Counted from the stretch's first letter, positions 1 to 7,566 are shown. The stretch is 64,000 nucleotides of DNA from Vogesella urethralis (GCF_007644045.2 NZ_VMDW02000061.1:1-64000), one strand, 5' to 3'. A program made the numbers and translations. Notes: generated by a model not told the origin, from the letters alone.

Positions 1-59
1 AATTACTGGCGGAGAAATCAGGTAAATTAGCCTTGGACTCTAAAGCGTAGTGCTACTGA

Positions 60-413
60 GATTGGGGGGACGTCGGTAAAACGCTACCTAACGCAGTTCT
101 CGCACGCACTCAAGCACAGTTGAACTTCATCCAGCGCCGCTTTGTTCTTGAGAACCTCCCCGCATTACAGGGCATCGAGTTCAAGACAATCCACGCATCG
201 AAGGGACTCGAATACCACAACGTTGCTATCGCGTGCGGTTCACGCTCTGAGCGTGAAGAGTCTGACGACTTCCCGAACCTTTCATATGTCGCGATTACTC
301 GCGCCGAGAATGATCTTATGATTACGTCTCAAGGTGCATTTCCGCAAATCATCGAGAACGCTCTTGAGCACTGCAAAGCATTCCAGAACTTACCCGCACC
401 CAGCGTCAATTAG
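60..413 (+). pseudogene. UvrD/Rep-type helicase C-terminal remnant
   Basis: The frame reads continuously from about base 60 to a TAG at 411-413. It carries late superfamily-1 helicase motifs: an ARTQAQL segment (motif IV-like), TIHASKGLEYHNV (motif V) and YVAITRAENDLMI (motif VI). A TTG at 120 could serve as a start, but homology-like sequence already runs upstream of it. In the same frame TAG at 48-50 and TGA at 57-59 block any extension, and the other two forward frames also have stops within the first 35 bases. Only the last 100 or so residues of a protein normally over 600 residues long survive, so this is read as a decayed gene end in a mobile region. A frameshift in a larger gene to the left of the window is the alternative. 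Confidence 0.6.
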
Positions 414-516
414 TATTGGTGGGCTACGTTGAAAGAGAATGACAGCCCGCCCGCCTGCCATCCCTTGCCAGCCGGACGGACTGCCATTGTCTGAAACGGT
501 CCACACCTAACAAAAA

Positions 517-539
517 AAGCCCCGCTAGATGCGGGGCTT
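517..539 (-). terminator. Rho-independent terminator for the winged-helix gene
   Basis: A 9-bp perfect stem (AAGCCCCGC with GCGGGGCTT) and 5-nt loop are followed on the minus strand by a run of T. It lies about 100 bases past the end of the minus-strand gene ending at 636. Confidence 0.7.
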
Positions 540-635
540 GGAATTAAGCTTAATTCAGTTTTGGTCTATTGACTGTCGGGAATCATTCGGGAAAATGAAA
601 CAGCCTGAACACTTTCTTGATCTCACCTTGATTGA

Positions 636-1304
636 TTAAGTCTTACCGCTATTACGCAAGAGCATTAACTTTCCGTTTAGTGCATCTAGCTTATTTGCTT
701 CGTAAAGCATTTTTTGGCAAATATTAGTTTCACCGTGAATCAAGATTTTGTTGCAATGCTTAACCAGAGTTGAGCATTGCATTAAGAATTTCTCAGAATC
801 TCTCACGTTTAAAGCAACAAGAACTCCCAAAGTATAGACACCATTTTTTCGTTTCTTCACCGCAAACATGTCAAATTCTTTTAATTCTTCGTCTACCATG
901 AATAATGCAAATTGCCCCATAACTTCGAAATCATTTTTAGCTAAGTTGCGGGCTACTTCGCTAATACAGCGTTTTCTATCAATAGTGGACATGACAGACA
1001 GATGCCCGCCATATCTTGCAAATGCTCCAATTCCCTGTTCGTTCAAGTCATCGTTGCAACGTCTTGCCCCTGACTCTTGCAGATAATACCAGTACCCGAA
1101 GCGGCTTTGTTTCCTACCAACTTGCTTAAGCGTCATCAACCTAGCAAGCGTTCTGTTTGCCATATTCAATGCTGACGCATCACTGCCTGCGTTTTTAAAC
1201 GGAATAGCCGCCACATCTTTAGCCATCAATATCCCGAACCTTGCAATCGCTTCCAAGGTTCGCAGTTCATTCTGAACCGCTTTGTCATTCGTGTTCGTTG
1301 TCAT
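636..1304 (-). CDS. Winged-helix domain protein of mobile element, function unknown
   Basis: A 222-residue protein. The N-terminal 80 residues look like a winged helix: a helix (LRTLEAIARFGILMAKDV), a recognition-like helix (ANRTLARLMTL) and a wing ending in RFGYWYYL. This resembles the N-terminus of replication-relaxation or mobilization accessory proteins, but I cannot assign a family firmly. The rest is soluble with no known motif. The ATG at 1304 is preferred over the GTG at 1313 because GGAG lies 8 bases upstream of it. An inverted repeat GTTCAC/GTGAAC (1308-1313 and 1331-1336) overlaps the leader and could be an operator, perhaps for autoregulation. Base composition is lower in GC than the chromosomal genes after 3800, in keeping with transfer. 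Confidence 0.6.
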   Translation of the reverse strand: MTTNTNDKAVQNELRTLEAIARFGILMAKDVAAIPFKNAGSDASALNMANRTLARLMTLKQVGRKQSRFGYWYYLQESGARRCNDDLNEQGIGAFARYGGHLSVMSTIDRKRCISEVARNLAKNDFEVMGQFALFMVDEELKEFDMFAVKKRKNGVYTLGVLVALNVRDSEKFLMQCSTLVKHCNKILIHGETNICQKMLYEANKLDALNGKLMLLRNSGKT

Positions 1305-1393
1305 TTTGTTCACTCCAAACGGTGTTTATCGTGAACAGTGTAGCTATCGGGCTTACAACGTCTCTGACGTTGTAGCCACCTGTCTAGCCCCCC

Positions 1394-1421
1394 TGTTAAG
1401 CTCATTGTAATGAGCTTAACA
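1394..1421. repeat. 12-bp perfect inverted repeat
   Basis: TGTTAAGCTCAT is followed by a 4-base loop (TGTA) and its exact reverse complement. There is no T-tract on either side, so a protein-binding or origin role is more likely than termination. Confidence 0.8.
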
Positions 1422-1536
1422 ACGTCAAAAGCATTCGGCACAGCCCCTAAAAACAGCCCGCTAGGGCGGTCTAACGGGGCTTTTCGGGCTGGACGCCCTC
1501 AACCTCACCACAAGCAGCCGCCCCCCAGCTCACGCT

Positions 1537-1662
1537 GGGGCAACCCCCCTCAATTCCCCCGTCTTTGCCCTTTCTTTTTGATACTCAAAAAGTAGGGAAC
1601 CCGCGCCGGTTGACCGCTCCCTTTGACGTTGTCCAAGGTTCACTATTGAGGGGGGTTGCCCC
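1537..1662. repeat. 18-bp perfect inverted repeat with 90-bp spacer
   Basis: The arm at 1537-1554 (GGGGCAACCCCCCTCAAT) is the exact reverse complement of 1645-1662. Each outer flank has its own smaller hairpin (CCCAGC/GCTGGG near 1525-1540; CCCCAC/GTGGGG near 1660-1678), so the unit is nested. Confidence 0.85.
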
Positions 1663-1770
1663 ACCGCTCCGCGTGGGGGCGGGGGTTTCACCCCCGTGCC
1701 CCTGCCAGCCGCTGGGGCGGCTTCTGGTGCGCTGTTCAGCGCACGCAGCACGGTGCACGGCTCCCCCACG

Positions 1771-1815
1771 GTGGGGCACTGGGGTGCCCCACTGGCTAGG
1801 CTGAACGCCTAGCCA
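1771..1815. repeat. Two abutting 9-bp hairpins
   Basis: GTGGGGCAC/GTGCCCCAC (1771-1779, 1784-1792) is followed with no gap by TGGCTAGGC/GCCTAGCCA (1793-1801, 1807-1815). Both stems are perfect with 4- and 5-base loops. They sit 54 bases before the next gene start. Confidence 0.8.
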
Positions 1816-1868
1816 CCCTTCGGGCTTTTATGCTATCGTCTCTCTTACGGATTATTTGAAAGATATAT

Positions 1869-2447
1869 ATGCTTCTCTGGATTGCATTATTTTCTCTTGG
1901 CTTTTTCTTTGGCTATATTTTTAAGCTTGTTTTTCCGTACGTTTTTATTTATCTGACCACTGCCGAGATCCTTAATATCGCTGGAACCTGGCTATCAAGC
2001 ATAGGCACTATAGCTGCCGTTCTCGCCACTGTTCGCTATGCCAATAAATCTATAAACTCAATGATTCCCTCTTTAGAAATAAAGCCACGTCTTGAATTAA
2101 AACGAGGTCAATTCATTGATGATATCGTGTTGCAATTGGAATTTATGAATAAATCGCAAGCACCTGTACAGCTACAATCTGTATTGCTAAAGGATGGAAA
2201 CTATACTTTAGAAGAATTGACAGAGTCTTTTAAATCTTCAACCGATCGCCAAACTTTTCAAAATCCTCTTCTTTTTTTAGGCCAGTCATCTCAAGTTAAT
2301 TTTAAATTCCAACCCTTTTCAGCCTCTCTTTTAATTAGTAAAAACAGTGATGTAAAAATAATAGTTGTCGCTAGCGGAAAGACATACTCTCTTCCATTCC
2401 CTATGAAGCATTATATTGCCCTGGAAAATAGACAGCAAAAAGGCTAG
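1869..2447 (+). CDS. Membrane-anchored protein of unknown function
   Basis: A 192-residue protein that I do not recognise. Residues 1-30 form a strongly hydrophobic segment and residues 35-57 a second, giving a two-helix anchor. The remainder is soluble and beta-rich, resembling an immunoglobulin-like or hinge-less receptor domain, and lacks cysteines. A purine-rich GAAAGA lies upstream of the ATG. The gene is AT-rich against the chromosomal background and sits between the stem-loop region and the integrase, so it is probably element cargo, possibly a defence or stress effector; that function is speculation. Confidence 0.6.
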   Translation: MLLWIALFSLGFFFGYIFKLVFPYVFIYLTTAEILNIAGTWLSSIGTIAAVLATVRYANKSINSMIPSLEIKPRLELKRGQFIDDIVLQLEFMNKSQAPVQLQSVLLKDGNYTLEELTESFKSSTDRQTFQNPLLFLGQSSQVNFKFQPFSASLLISKNSDVKIIVVASGKTYSLPFPMKHYIALENRQQKG

Positions 2448-2466
2448 GGACGCAACCCTAGCCTTT
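2439..2466. terminator. Bidirectional terminator between converging genes
   Basis: An 11-bp perfect stem, AAAGGCTAGGG/CCCTAGCCTTT, with a 6-base loop overlaps the stop codon of the membrane protein and lies just past the integrase stop. T runs follow the stem on both strands. Confidence 0.8.
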
Positions 2467-2485
2467 TCCCCGCCTCTATCTTTAA

Positions 2486-3643
2486 CTACTTCCTAGCCTT
2501 GAATACTTGCATTGCTAGTTCAATCTGATCACGGGTTAAACCTTTCTTCTTAAGCTCATCTCGCATAGCCGCTTCTGCTTGTGTCTCTGCCACCTTATCT
2601 AGCGTATTTCTTAGATTTTGAGACGTCGCCAAAGCTTGATCATATATTTCTAAAGCTGCTGTGGTTCCATGTCCTGTCTGCTTCTTTATCGACATAATGG
2701 GCACTTCGCTTTCGATCAACCTACTGACAAACTCCCGCCTCATCGCATGCGCGTGAAAATCATCTTTCAGCACACCATTGGCCTTTAGCGTCTTGACACT
2801 TTGAGTGTAATTAAACGCTTTCCATTCACCTGTTTTTTTACTTAGCGTAGAAAATAGATAATCTGACTTGCCGTCTGTCTTATGCTTGTTATGCTTTATC
2901 TGGTCAGCTACTAAATCACACGCAGGTTCTACCAAGTGAGCTTTCCGCCAGTCTCCGTTTTTTGTATCCTCAAAGAGAACACTCCGGTCTTGTAAGTCTA
3001 CGTTCTTCCACTTCGCACTGGCCAGCTCCCCAGGTCTGCACCCCACATGGAACAAGAGCATCATAAAGCGGCAATGTTCGTGCAGTTCCCACCCTCTTTT
3101 GTCGCTTAACCATGTCTCAAGCTCCCCTATTTCATCCTCCCCCACACGTCGCCGCCTGACATCCGTTTTAGGGCGTTTCCTTATCCCCCTAGATGGATTT
3201 CCTGAGCTAATCCCTATGTCTTCGGCAAACTTGCATAGCGTCGAGAACAGGGCAAGCTCAAGGCGCAGGGATGTGCCGGAAGGCACTTTGCCTGTCCTGC
3301 CTGACTTCTCTTTTGACCGTTTTGCCAGATACTCGCTAATGATGGCTTTGGAGGCTGTCAGCTGCTTCATCTCCAGCTTACCCAACTCACGCAAGAGTGG
3401 CCCACTCCTGACTTTTTCAGTCTGCTGCGTTGATGGCTTCTTGCTGTTGAATTCCAAGCTCTGCAGGTAGCGTTCCCAGACGTCCGCCAAGGTCTTAGCG
3501 GTCTCTCTTGGTTTAACTCTACCTAGAGCTACTGCCTCCGCTTGAGTCGCTTCTTTCTTCGTGTCAAAGACCTTATCCAGCTTTAAGTCTTTCCGCCTGA
3601 TCTGTACTCGCCACTTACCGCTAGCCAGTTGTGTGATAGCCAC
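2486..3643 (-). CDS. Tyrosine recombinase / integrase of integrative element
   Basis: A 385-residue phage-type integrase that would catalyse site-specific insertion and excision. Residues about 1-45 form an Arm-type DNA-binding segment, 50-150 a core-binding domain and 165-350 the catalytic domain. Expected active-site residues are visible: Arg203 (GCRPGEL), His299 and Arg302 (HAMR), a GH dyad at 324-325 and the nucleophile Tyr334 (EIYDQAL). The gene starts 109 bases from the 3' end of tRNA-Leu and reads away from it, the standard layout for tRNA-targeted islands. Direct and inverted TGTGCA repeats lie just before the start. The catalytic set is complete, so it is probably functional. No copy of the tRNA 3' end was found between 1 and 2486, so the far end of the element must be outside the window. 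Confidence 0.93.
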   Translation of the reverse strand: MAITQLASGKWRVQIRRKDLKLDKVFDTKKEATQAEAVALGRVKPRETAKTLADVWERYLQSLEFNSKKPSTQQTEKVRSGPLLRELGKLEMKQLTASKAIISEYLAKRSKEKSGRTGKVPSGTSLRLELALFSTLCKFAEDIGISSGNPSRGIRKRPKTDVRRRRVGEDEIGELETWLSDKRGWELHEHCRFMMLLFHVGCRPGELASAKWKNVDLQDRSVLFEDTKNGDWRKAHLVEPACDLVADQIKHNKHKTDGKSDYLFSTLSKKTGEWKAFNYTQSVKTLKANGVLKDDFHAHAMRREFVSRLIESEVPIMSIKKQTGHGTTAALEIYDQALATSQNLRNTLDKVAETQAEAAMRDELKKKGLTRDQIELAMQVFKARK

Positions 3644-3656
3644 AGCGCATACTCCG

Positions 3657-3686
3657 TGTGCAATTCATGTGCAATCATTTTGCACA
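3657..3686. promoter_or_regulatory. TGTGCA repeats upstream of integrase
   Basis: TGTGCAAT occurs twice in direct orientation (3657-3664, 3668-3675), followed by the inverted TGCACA (3681-3686). Position between the tRNA att end and the int start suits integrase/excisionase arm sites or an int operator. No family consensus can be assigned. Confidence 0.35.
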
Positions 3687-3712
3687 CTGAACACTCTGAA
3701 CAGCAACAAAAA

Positions 3713-3739
3713 AAGGCCCCCAGCGATGCTGAGAGCCTT
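3713..3739 (-). terminator. Terminator downstream of tRNA-Leu
   Basis: An imperfect stem (AAGGC...AGC paired with GCT...GCCTT) is followed on the minus strand by seven T. It lies 13 bases beyond the CCA end of tRNA-Leu. Confidence 0.65.
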
Positions 3740-3751
3740 GATTTACTTGAC

Positions 3752-3835
3752 TGGTGCCCCGGACCGGAATCGAACCGGTACGCTAAAAGCGAGGGATTTT
3801 AAGTCCCTTGTGTCTACCAATTTCACCACCGGGGC
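3752..3835 (-). tRNA. tRNA-Leu (anticodon UAA)
   Basis: An 84-nt cloverleaf including the encoded CCA. Acceptor arms GCCCCGG and CCGGGGC pair fully; the anticodon stem AGGGA/TCCCT encloses CTTAAAA (anticodon TAA). A long variable arm (CGCTTTTAGCG) and a T-arm ACCGG/CCGGT are present. The long variable arm fits Leu. Its 3' end faces the integrase, making it the probable attachment site. Confidence 0.97.
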
Positions 3836-3951
3836 ACAGACAGGGTGCGGATTCTAGCCGAAAGCGGGCCTTGCGGCAATGCCGGCGGCGTGGGCTGCGG
3901 CCAACCCGGGCTGCGCTGGCCACCCTGCCCTGCGCTAAATCGCGTCACCGC

Positions 3952-5235
3952 TTAGCGTTCCAGAATGGCGGTAACGCCCTGGCCGCCGGCGGCGCAGATG
4001 CTGATCAGGCCACGGCCGCTGCCTTTTTCGGCCAGCAGTTTGGCCAGCGTGGCCACCACCCGGCCGCCGGTGGCGGCAAACGGGTGGCCGGCGGCGATGG
4101 AGCTGCCGTTTACGTTGAGGCGGTTGCGGTCGATGCTGCCCAGCGCGGCGAGCAGGCCCAGCTTATTGCGGCAGAAGTCGTCGGACTCCCACGCCGCCAG
4201 CGTGCACAGCACCACGGCGGCGAAGGCTTCGTGGATTTCGTAGAAGTCGAAATCCTGCAGCGTCAGGCCGTGCTTTTGCAGCATGCGCGGGATGGCGTAG
4301 GCCGGCGCCATCAGTAGGCCTTCGCGTTCGTCGATGTAGTCGACGGCGGCCACTTCGCCGGCGGTGATGTAGGCCAGGATGGGCAGGTTGTGGGCGCGGG
4401 CCCAGTCTTCGCTGGCCAGCAGTACGGCGGAGGCGCCGTCGGTCAGCGGCGAGGCGTTGGCCGCGGTGATGGTGCCGCCGTTGCGGGCAAAGGCCGGCGC
4501 GAGCTTGGCCATTTTGTCCAGGCTGCTATCGGGGCGCAGGTTGTTGTCGCGCTGCAGGCCGTGGTAGGGCATGACCAGGTCGTCGAAGAAGCCGCGGTCG
4601 TAGGCGGCGGCCAGCTTCTGGTGGCTGGCCTGCGCCAGCGCGTCTTGTGCCTCGCGGGTAATACCGTAGCGCTGGGCGGTGATTTCGGCGTGCTGGCCCA
4701 TGCTCTTGCCGGTGCGCGGCTCGGCGTTGGCCGGCAGCTCGGGCTTGAGGTTGGCCGGGTTCAGCAGGCGTGGCAGCAGCTTGAGCTTGTCGGCGGTGCT
4801 GCGAGCGGCGTTGATGTCCATCAGCGCGCGCTGTAGGCCCCGGCTGACGGCTACCGGCGCGTCGGAGGTGGTGTCGGTACCGCAGGCGATGCCGGCATCG
4901 ATCTGGCCCAGCGCGATCTTGTTGGCCACCAAAATGGTGGCTTCCAGCCCGGTGCCGCAGGCTTGCTGGATGTCGTAGGCCGGGGTGTGGGGGTGCAGGC
5001 CGCTGGACAGTACGCATTCGCGCACCATGTTCCAGTCGCGGGCGTGTTTCATCACCGCACCGCCCACCACTTCGCCAAGCAGCTGGCCTTGCAGGCCGCA
5101 TTTTTCCACCAGGCCTTTGAGGGTATCGGTGAGCATGGTGCGGTTGGACAGCTGGCTGTAGGCGGTGCCGGAGCGGGCGAAGGGGATGCGGTTGGCGCCG
5201 ACAATGGCGACTTTGCGCGGGGTACCGTGCAGCAT
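3952..5235 (-). CDS. Thiolase family acetyl-CoA acyltransferase (FadI-like)
   Basis: A 427-residue thiolase that would cleave 3-ketoacyl-CoA with CoA, or condense acetyl-CoA, in the cytoplasm. The catalytic triad is complete: Cys93 in QQACGTGLEA, His384 in AAGHPFAATGG and Cys414 in CAAGGQG. Length and the internal segment around VSRGLQRALMDI match the FadI / long-chain 3-ketoacyl-CoA thiolase branch more than the 390-residue PhaA/AtoB type. The start has GAGGAA 8 bases upstream. No FadJ-like partner is adjacent; the neighbours are nsrR-hmp upstream on the same strand and tRNA-Leu downstream. Biosynthetic versus degradative use cannot be told from sequence. Confidence 0.88.
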   Translation of the reverse strand: MLHGTPRKVAIVGANRIPFARSGTAYSQLSNRTMLTDTLKGLVEKCGLQGQLLGEVVGGAVMKHARDWNMVRECVLSSGLHPHTPAYDIQQACGTGLEATILVANKIALGQIDAGIACGTDTTSDAPVAVSRGLQRALMDINAARSTADKLKLLPRLLNPANLKPELPANAEPRTGKSMGQHAEITAQRYGITREAQDALAQASHQKLAAAYDRGFFDDLVMPYHGLQRDNNLRPDSSLDKMAKLAPAFARNGGTITAANASPLTDGASAVLLASEDWARAHNLPILAYITAGEVAAVDYIDEREGLLMAPAYAIPRMLQKHGLTLQDFDFYEIHEAFAAVVLCTLAAWESDDFCRNKLGLLAALGSIDRNRLNVNGSSIAAGHPFAATGGRVVATLAKLLAEKGSGRGLISICAAGGQGVTAILER

Positions 5236-5406
5236 GGGAAATTCCTCGTGTTGGTGTGGGCGGGGGGCTCTGCGGCCCTTGCCGGCTGCCGTGGCGGCAG
5301 CGCTGGCCCACAGTTAAACACGCGTTTGAATTTGCCTCAAGCCCCGTGCATGGCCAGGGCCTGGCTGGCCGCGCCACCTTTTATAGCGTAGCCGGTAGCC
5401 ACGCGC

Positions 5407-5871
5407 TTAGCTGTCGCCAGCTGGCGACAGGCCGGCGCTACCCAGCCGGTGCAGGATGGCAATGGCCTGGCCGGTGGGCTGCGCTACCACGTCGGCCAGC
5501 GTGTAGCGGTCCAGCACGGTAAAGAAGGCGGCCAGCGCCTCGTCCAGCACGCCTTTCAGCCGGCACTGGCCGCGCAGCGCACAGGGCGGCTCGGCGCAAT
5601 CGATCAGCACCGTGACCTGCTCCAGCTGGCGGATTACCTGCCCCAGCCGGTACTGATCGGCCGGCATGGCCAGCGCCAGGCCGCCCCCCTTGCCGCGCGT
5701 GGTGGCCAGCCAGCCTTGCTGCGCCATGGCGTGCACCACCTTCATCAGGTGATTGCGCGAGATGGCAAAGCGTTCGGCGATTTCGGCGATAGTGACGGGC
5801 TGTTCGCGCTGCGGGTAGCTGAGGTACATCAGGACGCGCAGGCCCAGGTCGGTAAACTGGGTAAGTTGCAT
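5407..5871 (-). CDS. nsrR: NsrR, Rrf2-family nitric-oxide-sensing repressor
   Basis: A 154-residue Rrf2 protein with an N-terminal winged helix (TDLGLRVLMYL, then SRNHLMKVVHAM as recognition helix) and three cysteines, Cys92, Cys97 and Cys103. Their spacing is identical to the iron-sulfur ligands of Escherichia coli NsrR (91, 96, 102). NO damages the cluster and lifts repression. The ATG at 5871 gives the canonical MQLT start; an upstream ATG would add 19 unrelated residues. The gene follows hmp by 80 bases on the same strand, so repressor and target detoxifier probably share a transcript and feed back on the operators upstream of hmp. Confidence 0.93.
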   Translation of the reverse strand: MQLTQFTDLGLRVLMYLSYPQREQPVTIAEIAERFAISRNHLMKVVHAMAQQGWLATTRGKGGGLALAMPADQYRLGQVIRQLEQVTVLIDCAEPPCALRGQCRLKGVLDEALAAFFTVLDRYTLADVVAQPTGQAIAILHRLGSAGLSPAGDS

Positions 5872-5951
5872 AACGGTAGGCGGCGTGGAAACAGTGCGCA
5901 GCATACGCTGCCCGCTGCCGGCTGACAAAACCCGGCGGCGGGCAAGGCCGC

Positions 5952-7163
5952 TTAGCCCAGGCCGTTACCGCCAGTGCCGAAGGCCTCGGCGTGGATGTTG
6001 GCCGCAGGCACACCCAGCGCCAGCAGGCTGGCCTGCTGCGCCTGCATGAAGGCCAGCGGGCCGCACAGGTAGTAATGCGCAGCCGGCAGCACGTTGGCCG
6101 CAGTCAGTTGCATGCGGCCAACGTGGCTGGCCTGTGCGGCGTGGGCTGGCAAGCTGTCGGCCTGCTCGTACCACAGTGCCAGCTGCAACTGCGGGTATTC
6201 GGCCGCCAGATTGGCCAGGTGCGCGCCAAAAGCCTGTACCGACGGGCTGCGGCACGCGTGCAGAAACTGCACCTCGCGCGGCTGGCCGGCCTGCAGCAGC
6301 GCGTCCAGCATGGCCATCATCGGGGTAATGCCGACGCCGGCGCTGATCAGTACCACCGGCGTGTCGGCGGCGGTATCCAGCCAGAAGTCGCCCATCGGCG
6401 GCGCCACGTCGATCAGCGCGCCCTCTTCTACCGTATCGTGCAGCACATTGGACACCATGCCGGCCGGGCGGTCAGCACCCGCCGCTTCGCGCTTGACCGA
6501 AATGCGCAGGGCGCTGCCACCCGGTGCCGACGACAGGCTGTACTGGCGCGGCTGCATGATGCCCAGCTGCGGCACCGCCACGCGCACGGTAACGTACTGA
6601 CCAGGCAACCACGCCGGCAAGCTGCCGCCATCGGCCGGCTGCAGGTAAAACGACGTGATCTCGCTGCTTTCCGCCACCTTGCGTACCACACGGCAGGCGC
6701 GCCATCCGCTCCAGCCCCCCGCCTGCGTGGCGGCCTGCTGGTACAGCGCCGCTTCTTCGGCAATCAGCAGGTCGGCCAGTTGGCCGTAGGCCGCGCCCCA
6801 GGCAGCCAATAACGCGTCATCGGCCGTGTCGCCCAGCACTTCGGCAATGGACGCCAGCAAGTGGCGGCCAACGACGGGGTAATGCTCGGCGCGAATGCCC
6901 AGGCTTGCGTGCTTGTTGGCCACCAGCGTCAGTACCGGCGCCAGCACCGACGGGTTGTCGATATGCTCGGCGTAGGCAGCCACCGCCATCGCCAGCGCTT
7001 GCTGCTGGCTGCCAGCCTGCTGGTGGCCCTGGTTGAATAGCTGCTTCAGCTCCGGATTGTGCTGGAACATGCGGGCATAAAAATGACGGGTAAGCGCAAC
7101 CCCGTGGGTTTTGAGTACCGGCGCGGTGGCTTTGACGAGTTGACGGGTGGCGAGATCCAGCAT
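5952..7163 (-). CDS. hmp: Flavohemoglobin, nitric oxide dioxygenase
   Basis: A 403-residue flavohemoprotein that oxidises NO to nitrate with O2 and NAD(P)H. The N-terminal globin domain (1-138) keeps proximal His85 (NKHASL) and B10 Tyr29 (HFYARMF), numbered as in the E. coli enzyme. A ferredoxin-reductase-like FAD domain follows (GQYVTVRV, then RQYSLSSAP), then an NAD domain (VLISAGVGITPMMAM and YYLCGPLAFM). ATG at 7163 is chosen because GGAG lies 6 bases upstream and the start MLD matches family members; a TTG four codons earlier overlaps that ribosome site. Two NsrR-type palindromes upstream and nsrR downstream make NO-responsive control very likely. Confidence 0.96.
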   Translation of the reverse strand: MLDLATRQLVKATAPVLKTHGVALTRHFYARMFQHNPELKQLFNQGHQQAGSQQQALAMAVAAYAEHIDNPSVLAPVLTLVANKHASLGIRAEHYPVVGRHLLASIAEVLGDTADDALLAAWGAAYGQLADLLIAEEAALYQQAATQAGGWSGWRACRVVRKVAESSEITSFYLQPADGGSLPAWLPGQYVTVRVAVPQLGIMQPRQYSLSSAPGGSALRISVKREAAGADRPAGMVSNVLHDTVEEGALIDVAPPMGDFWLDTAADTPVVLISAGVGITPMMAMLDALLQAGQPREVQFLHACRSPSVQAFGAHLANLAAEYPQLQLALWYEQADSLPAHAAQASHVGRMQLTAANVLPAAHYYLCGPLAFMQAQQASLLALGVPAANIHAEAFGTGGNGLG

Positions 7164-7175
7164 GGCGAGCTCCAA

Positions 7176-7198
7176 TAGATGAACACAAAATACATCTT
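7176..7198. promoter_or_regulatory. Proximal NsrR-type operator of hmp
   Basis: On the minus strand it reads AAGATGTATTT, a central T, then a degenerate inverted half ending CATCTA. The 11-1-11 architecture and AAGATG core match the NsrR motif described for E. coli. It lies only 13 bases before the hmp start, so binding would block initiation or early elongation. Confidence 0.75.
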
Positions 7199-7205
7199 TA
7201 AGGGT

Positions 7206-7236
7206 AAAAAACCGGCGCCACTACCAAACGGGCGCC
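7206..7236 (-). terminator. Terminator-like hairpin in the hmp leader
   Basis: On the minus strand GGCGCC, an 11-base loop and GGCGCC are followed by GG and six T. It sits between the two NsrR-type operators. It may stop read-through from the upstream tRNA genes or attenuate a longer hmp transcript; the stem is only 6 bp. Confidence 0.45.
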
Positions 7237-7245
7237 TGCGACATT

Positions 7246-7268
7246 AAGATGTGCAAAATATACATCTT
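7246..7268. promoter_or_regulatory. Distal NsrR-type operator of hmp
   Basis: AAGATGTGCAA, a central A and ATATACATCTT form an 11-1-11 inverted repeat with both outer AAGATGT/ACATCTT hexamers perfect. It lies 70 bases upstream of the proximal site, so repression by two dimers, possibly by looping, is plausible. Confidence 0.75.
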
Positions 7269-7456
7269 TTAGATTGGCAATACAAGCACCCAATACACAG
7301 CCAGAGACAGGCTCCTTCCCCGCCGCATTTGCCCGAAAGCCCACCGCGGCCATGTAACACGGGCGTGGCAGCCCATCGCCGGCACGCAGCGAGGCCCTGG
7401 CAACGCTCCGATGACAACATCGGGCCAGACGATCATTTGGGGAGAGTGAAATGAGA

Positions 7457-7489
7457 AAAGCCCGACAGATCATTGATCTATCGGGCTTT
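7457..7489 (-). terminator. Terminator after tRNA-Cys
   Basis: AAAGCCCGA paired with TCGGGCTTT encloses a second perfect stem AGATC/GATCT with a 3-base loop. It begins 4 bases past the CCA of tRNA-Cys, so the tRNA-Gly/tRNA-Cys transcript should end here. Confidence 0.8.
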
Positions 7490-7492
7490 ATC

Positions 7493-7566
7493 TGGAGGCG
7501 CGGTCCGGAGTCGAACCGGACTGACCGGATTTGCAATCCGGGGCATAACCGCTTTGCTACCGCGCC
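7493..7566 (-). tRNA. tRNA-Cys (anticodon GCA)
   Basis: A 74-nt cloverleaf with encoded CCA: acceptor GGCGCGG/CCGCGCC, anticodon stem CCGGA/TCCGG around TTGCAAA, T-arm GTCCGG/CCGGAC. It lies 50 bases downstream of tRNA-Gly on the same strand. Confidence 0.97.

Larger units (their letters stand above)
1314..1860. other. Non-coding stem-loop-rich stretch of the element
   Basis: About 545 bases lie between divergent genes with no convincing coding frame; the short open frames are low-complexity and proline/glycine rich. The stretch contains at least five inverted repeats: 1394-1421, 1442-1481 (AGCCCC/GGGGCT around an inner GCCC/GGGC hairpin), 1537/1662, 1771-1792 and 1793-1815. Such density suggests a replication or transfer origin, a structured RNA or a recombination site; the sequence alone does not decide. 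Confidence 0.6.

Noticed and set aside
1410-1804. Four short overlapping open frames on both strands in the stem-loop region.
   Set aside because: Pro/Arg/Gly-rich translations caused by GC-rich palindromes, no ribosome sites, no recognisable motif.
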